From positions 62,001 through 126,000 of the IMG/VR virus record IMGVR_UViG_3300025085_002722: DNA of 64,000 bases; one strand, written 5' to 3'. The notes beneath the pieces were generated by a model, which saw only the letters and a list, made by a program, of their open reading frames with translations, was not told the DNA's origin and ran no database searches. Source of the stretch: a virus. Shown in pieces: positions 6,765-14,351 of the stretch. A program made the position numbers and the translations under genes. The first letter of the stretch is position 1. Each line of letters opens with the position of its first letter.

Positions 6765-7606
6765 ATTATCCTTTTTGGGTCTTTGATTGGAATCGTGTAA
6801 AAGACTATCAAGACAAATATCCACTTTCAAAAGAAATTTTTAAACACCCATTAAGTCTATGGTACGGTAATCGTAGTGCCAAACCTATAAAAGGTTTAGA
6901 TAAAAGTTTACGCAGATTATTCAAACGTAGTGGCGACAAAATGCCTGTGCTAGTAGTGTATAATATGCCTAATAGAGATATAGGCCAATACAGCAAAGGT
7001 GGTGCCAAAACACATGACGAGTACTTAGAATTTATACAAGATTTTGCTAATGGTGTAGGCAAAAACAAGCCAATTGTAATTTTTGAACCTGATGCTATAC
7101 CTCATTTAACTCATTTAGAAAAAGGAGAAGCAAACAGTAGGATAAAATTAATTAAGCAGGCATTAGAAATTTTAACACAAACTAATGCCATTGTGTATAT
7201 AGATGTAGGGCATAGTAATTGGTTAAGTCCAGAAGAAGTAAATCAATTTTTAAATAAAGTTACCAATACTAAAGTAAGAGGGTTTAGTGTTAATGTAAGT
7301 AACTATAGAACAACAATAGAGTCGGCAAAGTGGGCAAACAAAATATGCGAACTTAGACCACAAGATTATTATGTTATAGATACTAGTCGTAACGGCAATG
7401 GTCCACATGGCAACGATTGGTGTAATCCACCAGGTAGAGCATTAGGTGAGCCGCCTACATGCAATACAGGATTAGAAAAATGCGATGCATTTTTATGGAT
7501 TAAGATACCAGGAGAAAGCGATGGTAAAGCAAACGGTGGCCCAAGAGCAGGAAGAATGTGGGGCGAAATGGCCGAAGAACTAGTAAGGAATACAAAATGG
7601 ATTTAA
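6761..7606 (+). CDS. glycoside hydrolase family 6-like (cellulase-type) protein
   Basis: 281 aa. The GH6 motif series is present in order: VLVVYNMPNRD (63-73, with D73 where GH6 keeps an active-site Asp), IVIFEPDAI (105-113, D111 the likely acid), YIDVGHSNWL (146-155), VIDTSRNGNGP (205-215), WCNPPGRALG (220-229) and FLWIKIPGESDG (244-255). GH6 enzymes invert beta-1,4-glucan bonds. There is no signal peptide or carbohydrate-binding module, so it acts inside the cell, is virion-borne, or is released at lysis. It overlaps neighbours in a glycan-related operon. It could also have shifted substrate. Confidence 0.85.
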   Translation: MNYPFWVFDWNRVKDYQDKYPLSKEIFKHPLSLWYGNRSAKPIKGLDKSLRRLFKRSGDKMPVLVVYNMPNRDIGQYSKGGAKTHDEYLEFIQDFANGVGKNKPIVIFEPDAIPHLTHLEKGEANSRIKLIKQALEILTQTNAIVYIDVGHSNWLSPEEVNQFLNKVTNTKVRGFSVNVSNYRTTIESAKWANKICELRPQDYYVIDTSRNGNGPHGNDWCNPPGRALGEPPTCNTGLEKCDAFLWIKIPGESDGKANGGPRAGRMWGEMAEELVRNTKWI

Positions 7607-8175
7607 ACTTTTTTATAATAGATAACTTTTATAATAATCCAGACGAAGTTAGAGAATTTGCTCTGAGTAAAGAATTTATAACAGAAGGCAATTATCCTGG
7701 ATTTAGAACAGGTCCAGAAGAACTACAACAACATAATTATTTAAAAACATTTTTTGAAGATAGTGTAATTAAAAAACCTATATCATACTGGCCAGAAGAA
7801 TACAACACCGCTTATCAAATTACTACAGAAGAATCTAAAACATGGATACACCATGACGAAACTACATGGGCGGCAGTATTATACTTAACACCAGATGCAC
7901 CTGCAGAATCAGGTACAGGAATATACAGACATAAACCAACAGGTATTTATGAATGGGACGGTGTTAAAGATTCTGCATCTGATTTTAATAATTCTGATTT
8001 TCTAGGTGAGGAACATATAGACCAATGGGAGCAGATTGCATTTGTTGGTAATGTGTATAATAGATTAGTATGCTACAAAGGGTCACTTTACCATAGAAGT
8101 GTATTACCAGGATTTGGAACAGATAAATATTCAGGTAGATTGTTTCAAACATTCTTCTTTGATACACAGGAATAG
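7597..8175 (+). CDS. 2OG-Fe(II) oxygenase-like protein
   Basis: 192 aa, starting MDLNFFIIDNFYNNPDEVR. The iron site is visible as WIHHDETTWAAVLYLTP (HxD-type, about residues 84-100), a distal His in YKGSLYHRSV and an Arg in GRLFQTFFF that would bind 2-oxoglutarate. Similar proteins are common in marine T4-like phages and fall near the DUF6445 type (from memory). Substrate unknown. The ATG lies within the end of the GH6 gene (10-nt overlap). Confidence 0.75.
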   Translation: MDLNFFIIDNFYNNPDEVREFALSKEFITEGNYPGFRTGPEELQQHNYLKTFFEDSVIKKPISYWPEEYNTAYQITTEESKTWIHHDETTWAAVLYLTPDAPAESGTGIYRHKPTGIYEWDGVKDSASDFNNSDFLGEEHIDQWEQIAFVGNVYNRLVCYKGSLYHRSVLPGFGTDKYSGRLFQTFFFDTQE

Positions 8176-8176
8176 T

Positions 8177-8854
8177 ATGGATAGTTATTGGGAATGGAAT
8201 AAAGAAAATTTTGAATGGCATTACGACCCAGCATCTAAGCATTCTGATGTACAATATGTAGGAAAATACATATCTAATCCTAAATCATTGCTTACAGACG
8301 TTGTAAGTGCGTCTAGTGACGCCTTAAGTGACGATGATGCATACAATGAAGTAAGTATCAAAGGCTCACCCTACAACAAAGAAGCCGCAGAAATAATGGA
8401 AGGGTATCATAACGATTTAACTCGTGCAGGATTTACTCCACATAATACAGGCGGCAGACAAACATGGAATGTATGCGATACGTTTCGTAAAATGGGCAAA
8501 TTAAGTGGATTAAAAAATCCGCAAATAATGTTTTTAGAACAACCACCAGGAAAAGCAATTCCATGGCATAGAGACAGTTATAATAATTACAGACGTAACT
8601 TTGCTAAAGTTAGCGACGACACTGAAGTAATACGTTACCTAGTTCAACTCAATGACTGGAAATGGGGACACTATGTATCAGTGGGCAATGATGTACTACA
8701 CCAATACCAGATAGGCGACATACATTGCTGGAAAGAAGGCATCTATCATGCTACCGGTAATGTAGGCTATTGGCCTAGATGGAGTTTGACTATTACTGGA
8801 CAAGTAACACCCGATTCATTGCATTTGCACGAACCAAAAGAAATACTAATATGA
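8177..8854 (+). CDS. Fe(II)/2OG oxygenase-like cupin protein
   Basis: 225 aa, starting [13 protein letters not shown] jelly-roll iron site is suggested by [14 protein letters not shown] (WHRD), then [19 protein letters not shown], a distal His in GIYHATGN and Arg/Trp in YWPRWSLTI. This is the second oxygenase-like gene in a row, one nucleotide after the previous stop. The target may be a peptide or nucleotide; not resolvable here. Confidence 0.6.
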   Translation: MDSYWEWNKENFEWHYDPASKHSDVQYVGKYISNPKSLLTDVVSASSDALSDDDAYNEVSIKGSPYNKEAAEIMEGYHNDLTRAGFTPHNTGGRQTWNVCDTFRKMGKLSGLKNPQIMFLEQPPGKAIPWHRDSYNNYRRNFAKVSDDTEVIRYLVQLNDWKWGHYVSVGNDVLHQYQIGDIHCWKEGIYHATGNVGYWPRWSLTITGQVTPDSLHLHEPKEILI

Positions 8855-9180
8855 CATTTGTAGTTGGAAGTCCTTGTGTAGGGTGTAAAGATACTGCCTG
8901 TGTAAAAGTATGCCCGGTAGATTGCTTTTATGAAGGTCCTGACATGCTTTACATTGATCCTGATGAATGCATTGACTGTGCATTATGTGAGCCAGAGTGT
9001 CCAGTAGAGGCAATTTGGAGCGATGACGAATTACCACAAGAAGAAATACCATTTATTGAAATCAACGAAAAAGGTGCAGAAAAATACAGAGATGCAAATA
9101 TCGTAGATCAACAAGACCCAATGGCACATAAATCACCATATACTACTGCTGAAGCAATCAAGGTAGTCCAGATAGATTAG
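8851..9180 (+). CDS. fdxA: 7Fe [3Fe-4S][4Fe-4S] ferredoxin
   Basis: 109 aa. Cysteines at 9, 12, 17, 21, 25, 40, 43, 46 and 50 match the spacing of Azotobacter ferredoxin I (8, 11, 16, 20, 24, 39, 42, 45, 49) with a constant +1 offset. Segments CPVDCFYEG and [14 protein letters not shown] are near-diagnostic. The family length of about 106 also fits. It would carry electrons in the cytoplasm, perhaps to oxygenases or radical SAM enzymes encoded nearby. It overlaps the preceding gene by 4 nt. Confidence 0.95.
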   Translation: MTFVVGSPCVGCKDTACVKVCPVDCFYEGPDMLYIDPDECIDCALCEPECPVEAIWSDDELPQEEIPFIEINEKGAEKYRDANIVDQQDPMAHKSPYTTAEAIKVVQID

Positions 9181-9188
9181 AAAAAAGA

Positions 9189-9196
9189 GATAAATA
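9189..9196 (+). promoter_or_regulatory. late promoter GATAAATA, 5 nt before ATG
   Basis: Lies in the 21-nt gap after the ferredoxin gene. It ends 5 nt before ATG 9202. No Shine-Dalgarno. Confidence 0.8.
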
Positions 9197-9201
9197 CTAC
9201 T

Positions 9202-11319
9202 ATGGACCGTTCAAATATCATAGTAGTATACCCAGGTAGATTCCAACCTTTTCACAAAGGACACAAATCAGTGTTCGATCATCTTAAAAAAGATTGGCCC
9301 AATGTGTATATTGCTACTACAGATAAAGTTCAACCAGGCAAATCACCATTTAATTTCCAAGATAAATTAAATTTTATGCAACTGTTAGGCATTGATAAAA
9401 GCGATGTATTACAAGTAAGAAATACCTATAATGGGCAAGAGTATATAGACCAATTTGGAAAGAAATATACGGCTAGCGACACAGGGTTAATTATGGTCGT
9501 AAGCGAAAAAGATATGGTTGATGACCCAAGATTTAACTTCCCCAATACGGGAATGTCTATTAAAAAGGACGGTAATCCTGCATATTTACAAAAATTTACA
9601 CACGAAGATGATATGAAAAGTATGGCTGAGCATGGTTATATAATGACTGCTCCTATCTTTCCATTTAAAATAGCAGGACACGATTTAGATAGTGCTAGTC
9701 AAATTAGAGAACTAATGAAAGGAGACGAGGAACTAGCAAAACAGGTTTTTGTGGACTTATATGATAAATACAACGAAGACCTATTTAAACTTATACGAGA
9801 GAAACTTATGATAACTGAACAGGAAATATTAGACTTAAATTACATGCGTAAAATGGCAGGTTTACAAGAAGTAGACGTAGAAGATGATGACTATGCTGTA
9901 AATCCAGGCTACAAAGAATTAGCAATGTTTGACCAATTAGGTAAAATTATTGACAGTGACGAAATGTCCAAAGATGGCGATGACATTAAAAATCCTAAAG
10001 CAACTGTAAAAACAGATGACGGTTCAGAAATGGAAGTAAGTGTAGGTGAAGCAAAAGCACTAAGAAAAATGGTAAACATGTTAGGCTCAAATAGAGGAGC
10101 AGAAGATAAATCACCTAGAGAAAAGTTTTTAGATGCAATTCAAAAAGAAGAAGGTCTTAGAAATATGATCGAATTTGCTAATTCAAAAGGTTTAGTAGAA
10201 GAAGGTGATGTAGAAGAAGGTAACGCATTTGGTAAAGCGGCTAGAAACACTAAGAAAGGTGATAAATTTTCAGTAGGTGGCAAAACATTTACAAAAGAAG
10301 AATTACAAGATTTAGACTTAAATGATATTAGATACGAATATGGTGTAAAACCAGTATCAGAAGGCGGTAATGCATTTGATATAGCAATGACAGATGCAGA
10401 AGATGTTATTATGACATGCCAGGATCAAGAACAATGTTTAAAAGATTTAGAAGCATTAATTAAAGATGGTGCAGAAGATTGGGACGACAAATATGCAAAC
10501 GAAGTTGTGCAAGACTACATCACATTAGTAGTTGACAAAGGCATAGAAGGTGCCAAAGAATATGTAGAACAACAAAATAGAGAACCAGAAGGTGCACCAT
10601 TAGAAAGCAAAGGTGCAAAACCAGACTACATTGACATAGACGGCGATGGCGACAAAGAAGAGCCAATGAAAAAAGCAGTCCAAGACAAAAAGAAGAAAGA
10701 AGAAAGTTTCGATGTTAGTGCAGAACAAAGTCGTGAGGAAGAAGCATACGAAGAACTAATGACTGCATTACAAACTGGCGGTGAAGAAGCATACGCAAAA
10801 GCATGTGGTTTATCAATGAAAGAACTAGATGATGAAATGAGTGAGATTGGCAGAGACCTAAACTTACACATGGATGACGACAGAGATGAAATTATTCAAA
10901 GACATGCTGAAGATACTGTAGACAATGCAGATTGGAAAGACTATGGTGGAATGGATCATGACATGGAAGAAGATTTAGAAAGAATGCGTGAATTAGCAGG
11001 CATTGAAGAAATTGCTGAAGAGTGGAACTGGGATAAAGGTAGTTATGATGAAAAAGCAGGCTATGATGCTAACTTTAGTCTGTGGTCACAAGAAGTACAA
11101 AAAGAAAGAAGTCAATATGGCGACAAACCATTTAGCAGTCATGAGGAAATGCATCAAGAGTTTAAGAAAATAATGAAAGATAGAGGTATCAATGTATTTG
11201 CTCAACAACGGTTAAGTCAAAAAATGAAGGCTCAAAAAAGTCAAGCAGAAATAGACAAGTACAGAGGCATTAAGGTGAAGGACTTTGAGAGAAGAAGATC
11301 TGAAATGCAAACGGATTAA
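9202..11319 (+). CDS. virion-type protein with nucleotidylyltransferase N-domain
   Basis: 705 aa. Residues 1-200 form a HIGH-superfamily cytidylyl/adenylyltransferase domain (VVYPGRFQPFHKGHKSVF near residue 8; SASQIRELM in place of the ISSTxIR loop). The rest is acidic, low-complexity and modular. It contains MRKMAGLQE (about 214) and MRELAGIEE (about 594), peptides shared with other proteins here, and PDYIDIDGDGDKEEPMKK (about 474), an EF-like acidic motif seen in marine phage proteins. T4-like prohead protease cuts after [IL]xE, so these may be processing or targeting sites (inference). The late promoter supports a structural or packaged role. Confidence 0.75.
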   Translation: MDRSNIIVVYPGRFQPFHKGHKSVFDHLKKDWPNVYIATTDKVQPGKSPFNFQDKLNFMQLLGIDKSDVLQVRNTYNGQEYIDQFGKKYTASDTGLIMVVSEKDMVDDPRFNFPNTGMSIKKDGNPAYLQKFTHEDDMKSMAEHGYIMTAPIFPFKIAGHDLDSASQIRELMKGDEELAKQVFVDLYDKYNEDLFKLIREKLMITEQEILDLNYMRKMAGLQEVDVEDDDYAVNPGYKELAMFDQLGKIIDSDEMSKDGDDIKNPKATVKTDDGSEMEVSVGEAKALRKMVNMLGSNRGAEDKSPREKFLDAIQKEEGLRNMIEFANSKGLVEEGDVEEGNAFGKAARNTKKGDKFSVGGKTFTKEELQDLDLNDIRYEYGVKPVSEGGNAFDIAMTDAEDVIMTCQDQEQCLKDLEALIKDGAEDWDDKYANEVVQDYITLVVDKGIEGAKEYVEQQNREPEGAPLESKGAKPDYIDIDGDGDKEEPMKKAVQDKKKKEESFDVSAEQSREEEAYEELMTALQTGGEEAYAKACGLSMKELDDEMSEIGRDLNLHMDDDRDEIIQRHAEDTVDNADWKDYGGMDHDMEEDLERMRELAGIEEIAEEWNWDKGSYDEKAGYDANFSLWSQEVQKERSQYGDKPFSSHEEMHQEFKKIMKDRGINVFAQQRLSQKMKAQKSQAEIDKYRGIKVKDFERRRSEMQTD

Positions 11320-11324
11320 TAACT

Positions 11325-11735
11325 ATGAGTAAAGTAAGCAAAGAAGATTTAAAAAAACTACAAGAACTAGCAGGTATCTATTCAGATGTATTGAACGAAA
11401 AAGATGCTGGTAGTAGTGATAATGTTAAAGTAGCAATAGGTCATGTTGACAACGAAAGAGACATGATTAGAAGACAACTTTATCAAATGGGAAAATATAG
11501 TGTAGAGATCGCAAAGACTCTAAAAGAATTGCCAGATTCAGATTTCCCAAATTGGTGGCAAGCAAAAATTACTAAAGCAGGTGCATATCTAAGTGATTGT
11601 GCTCACTATTTAGAAAACACAATGCAAGTACCACCGGGTAACGATATGACCAAAGACGGCACACAAGGTGAAGTTGAAGTATCAGATCCAGACTATTACG
11701 ACGATAGAGATCAAGACCCAAGCGGCGTAAGTTAA
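11325..11735 (+). CDS. phage protein with LQELAGI peptide, 136 aa
   Basis: The N-terminus carries LKKLQELAGIYSDVL, the same motif as in the 705-aa and 755-aa proteins. The middle is helical (NERDMIRRQLYQMGKYSVEI) and the tail acidic (YYDDRDQDPSGVS). It follows the 705-aa gene by 5 nt and is likely in the same late transcript. Probably a small virion or packaged protein; function unknown. Confidence 0.65.
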   Translation: MSKVSKEDLKKLQELAGIYSDVLNEKDAGSSDNVKVAIGHVDNERDMIRRQLYQMGKYSVEIAKTLKELPDSDFPNWWQAKITKAGAYLSDCAHYLENTMQVPPGNDMTKDGTQGEVEVSDPDYYDDRDQDPSGVS

Positions 11736-11741
11736 ATCCCC

Positions 11742-11771
11742 CATAAATATCCATAGTATCAAGGATAAATA
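11742..11771 (+). promoter_or_regulatory. two late promoters, CATAAATA and GATAAATA
   Basis: Boxes at 11742-11749 and 11764-11771. The second ends 5 nt before ATG 11777 (leaderless geometry). The first would add a leader of about 22 nt. Confidence 0.75.
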
Positions 11772-11776
11772 TTACT

Positions 11777-12430
11777 ATGGCGGCTACAAAGCAAGAGCAA
11801 TACATTGATAAGATTTTTAGAGACGGTGCAATAGAATTTGTAGGGTCAGAAAGTCGACTAGATTTTGACTTAATGGGCATAGATCATTTTAATTACCTAC
11901 AGCATCATGGACTTAGATCTCATCATATATTTTTTGATGTTGGTTGTGGAGCATTAAGAACAGGCCAATATGTTATACCCTATCTAGAGTCAGGTAATTA
12001 TTTTGGGTTAGACAGAATGCCCCAACTTATAGAGTATGGATTAAATGACGTACTAACACCAGAAATTGTTTTTGAAAAACATCCTAAATTTTCAGTAAAC
12101 AATAATTTTAATTGCACGTTTGTAGATAAGCCAGTTGATTTTGCATGGTGTCAAAGTTTAATGTCACATCTTAGTATAGCAGATATAACAGAATGCTTAA
12201 AAAACGTTAAAGAAACATTAGCACCTAATGGCAGAATTTACTTTACTTACTTCCAATTAGAAGGGTTAGATGAGGAAGAAGCAATCTCTCAAGACACTCA
12301 CTCAAAAGAAGATTTATTCTACAGCGAACAACACATGGATAAAATTGTTGCAAGTTGTGGTCTAACCAAATTATATAACGGTCCAGTAGGTCATCCAAGA
12401 GGCCAATGGATGTACATTTGTAAGGTATAA
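11777..12430 (+). CDS. class I SAM-dependent methyltransferase
   Basis: 217 aa. Motif I FFDVGCGALRTGQYVIPYL is at about 52-70, followed by YFGLDRMPQLIEYG with the ribose-binding Asp. Motif II-like DFAWCQSLMSHLS and LAPNGRIYFTYF complete the Rossmann core. It is unlike the methyltransferase at 6183. Substrate unknown. It is flanked by late promoters on both sides, so it seems independently expressed with glutaredoxin following. Confidence 0.8.
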   Translation: MAATKQEQYIDKIFRDGAIEFVGSESRLDFDLMGIDHFNYLQHHGLRSHHIFFDVGCGALRTGQYVIPYLESGNYFGLDRMPQLIEYGLNDVLTPEIVFEKHPKFSVNNNFNCTFVDKPVDFAWCQSLMSHLSIADITECLKNVKETLAPNGRIYFTYFQLEGLDEEEAISQDTHSKEDLFYSEQHMDKIVASCGLTKLYNGPVGHPRGQWMYICKV

Positions 12431-12433
12431 ATA
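12426..12433 (+). promoter_or_regulatory. perfect late promoter TATAAATA before glutaredoxin
   Basis: Overlaps the preceding stop codon. It ends 5 nt before ATG 12439. Confidence 0.8.
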
Positions 12434-12438
12434 AAAGC

Positions 12439-12660
12439 ATGAAAGTTGAAATATATAGCAAACCACAATGTCCATACTGTGATATGGCAAAAGCATTAGC
12501 AGAACAAAAAGGTCACGACTTAACAGTTAAAATGTTAGACGTTGACTTTGACAGGGAAGCATTAATGGAAGCATTTCCAGGAGCAAGAACATTCCCACAA
12601 ATCATTGTAGACGGTGATAAAATTGGTGGGTATCAAGAATACAAAAAATTAGTAGGCTAA
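12439..12660 (+). CDS. grx: glutaredoxin
   Basis: 73 aa. The active site CPYC lies in IYSKPQCPYCDMAKALAEQ, followed by the cis-Pro segment ARTFPQIIVDG and GGYQEYKKLVG. The length is typical of phage glutaredoxins such as T4 NrdC. It can reduce ribonucleotide reductase or protein disulfides and may serve Fe-S trafficking. The 3' end overlaps a convergent minus-strand gene by 4 nt. Confidence 0.95.
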   Translation: MKVEIYSKPQCPYCDMAKALAEQKGHDLTVKMLDVDFDREALMEAFPGARTFPQIIVDGDKIGGYQEYKKLVG

Positions 12661-13199
12661 CATTGAGTCGCTACGATATGTATTCTATCCTCATTGCTGA
12701 AATTTACTGCAGAATGTAAATAATTCGTACGCATCAAGTACGCATTTCCTGTTTCTAAATTATAGTGTTTAATCGAAATATCAGTGCCTGTATCGGTTGC
12801 TACAGGCTTATCCGTATAGAACATTAAAAAGTTTTGATCGTTTGTTATAACAGGTATATGTAGGCGTAAGACGTGCTCTATGCCGTCATGATGTACACTA
12901 TAGCAAGTACGTCTTGCTTTATTCATTATACGCCATCTACAGTAATTAGGTGCTAAACTTTGTATTAATTCGCCTATATAACGGTCTTTTATGCTGTTAT
13001 TAACTACAGTAAAGTCGCTTTCTTTATGCTGTAAATCTGCTATTTTACCAATGCTACAATCCCAATCATCATTGCCTGTAATACTAGTTAGACTGATTTG
13101 TTGGTTAGGCCACAGCGGAGTTAAGCCAAGTATATACTCAACATCTTCTAAAAGTTGTTTTTGATCTATTTGTAATGATAGTTTGTTTATATATTCCAT
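12657..13199 (-). CDS. aspartyl/asparaginyl beta-hydroxylase-like oxygenase
   Basis: 180 aa. An iron-binding pattern is visible in YSVHHDGIEHVLRLHIPVIT (HxD-type site plus strand), a distal His in NYLHSAVNFSNEDRIHIVA and a 2OG-binding Arg in DRIH. The family hydroxylates Asp/Asn or related side chains using Fe(II) and 2-oxoglutarate. It is the last gene of a minus-strand run (12657-17119) that contains two more oxygenases. Substrate unknown. Confidence 0.75.
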   Translation of the reverse strand: MEYINKLSLQIDQKQLLEDVEYILGLTPLWPNQQISLTSITGNDDWDCSIGKIADLQHKESDFTVVNNSIKDRYIGELIQSLAPNYCRWRIMNKARRTCYSVHHDGIEHVLRLHIPVITNDQNFLMFYTDKPVATDTGTDISIKHYNLETGNAYLMRTNYLHSAVNFSNEDRIHIVATQC

Positions 13200-13822
13200 G
13201 GTACTAACTTAAATCGCTCTTTTGGTAAGCCTAAGTATTTAGTAGTCCATTCGCTTTGTCCAACAAAATCTAAGTGTGCCCATTCTGATTTTTTAGAAAT
13301 TTTTTCTTGAGCAAAGTTTTTCCAATCAGTGTTTATTAATAATTCTTCTATTACAGATTTCTTTTCTTCTACTTCATCTATACTGTTACTATCCCACTCA
13401 TAGTGAAACAGTTCCATAGTATTATATCTACTATCGTCTACATAATCTAAACTGATGTCTATACCCCACTTAGGTTTAAGTTGAGTCATTTTGTGTATAA
13501 GATGATTACCTTCTGCCCAATGCCCTAACTGTTCTAGAGCATATCCGTGATAACCTTTGCGTTCGAATAAGTAAGAATGATTAATATGAGGACCACTAGT
13601 TGTGTGTGATTCGAACCAAGGTTTTGCTATTGATCTTCTGTAACGTACAAAGTCTGCTTCGCCCATATTCTTTTTAGCATACTCTTGCTCAAGTGGACAT
13701 AAGTCATATCCGCTTTGATCAAATAAATGTAACATATCAGCATTAGGACAATGCATTTGTTCTATGGCTGTACCCCAAGTACCTTGTGAATTAAATGTAT
13801 TTTTGCTTTTACTAATGTGCAT
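13187..13822 (-). CDS. hypothetical protein, 211 aa
   Basis: Soluble, aromatic- and His-rich protein (MHISKSKNTFNSQGTWG and onward) with WFESHTTSGPHINHSY and LFHYEWDSNS segments. It is sandwiched with small overlaps between two Asp/Asn-hydroxylase-like genes, suggesting it is their partner or substrate (inference). No recognised domain, signal peptide or membrane helix. Confidence 0.6.
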   Translation of the reverse strand: MHISKSKNTFNSQGTWGTAIEQMHCPNADMLHLFDQSGYDLCPLEQEYAKKNMGEADFVRYRRSIAKPWFESHTTSGPHINHSYLFERKGYHGYALEQLGHWAEGNHLIHKMTQLKPKWGIDISLDYVDDSRYNTMELFHYEWDSNSIDEVEEKKSVIEELLINTDWKNFAQEKISKKSEWAHLDFVGQSEWTTKYLGLPKERFKLVPWNI

Positions 13823-14351
13823 ACCAATCCAAAATTAAATGTATTCTATCTTCATTTGAATTATTATAAACCGAATGCATATCCTGATTATCAATTTCAA
13901 ATATTTCTCCTGATTTCATATAGATAGTCTCAGAACCTACTGTAAATTCAACTTTATTATTAGTAACTATAGGTATATGTATTCTACTATTTATAGAAAA
14001 AGAATCACCGGTATCAATGTGTGGATATATAAAACATTGTGCTGGTAGAAGAGCAAACATAACCCTTATAGGGTGACCAGTTTTATAATTATTAATTTTT
14101 TTAAATAACTCTTTAAAAAATACTTCATCCACATATTTGTCCCAATATTCTGTTTTAGGTGCACTTTGAGATGTGTATTCAAACTTGATAGATTCTAAAG
14201 ACCACATCAATGGAATTACTTTTGTACTACTGTGAACTGCATAGTACGAATGTCTGATTATTGAATAAGGATTATCCCAATCATTGGAATTAGATAATTT
14301 ATTAGTAATAGATTCTATATTGATATCATCAATATAAACAAATGGTTTCAT
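13812..14351 (-). CDS. aspartyl/asparaginyl beta-hydroxylase-like oxygenase
   Basis: 179 aa. The catalytic core runs CFIYPHIDTGDSF (HxD), SRIHIPIVTNNKVEFTVG, GEIFEIDNQDMHSVYN (distal His) and EDRIHLILDW (Arg). The same signature DMHSVYNNSNEDRIH is close to LHSAVNFSNEDRIH in the 12657 gene, so the two are paralogues. Overlaps the 211-aa gene by 11 nt. Confidence 0.8.
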   Translation of the reverse strand: MKPFVYIDDINIESITNKLSNSNDWDNPYSIIRHSYYAVHSSTKVIPLMWSLESIKFEYTSQSAPKTEYWDKYVDEVFFKELFKKINNYKTGHPIRVMFALLPAQCFIYPHIDTGDSFSINSRIHIPIVTNNKVEFTVGSETIYMKSGEIFEIDNQDMHSVYNNSNEDRIHLILDWYAH

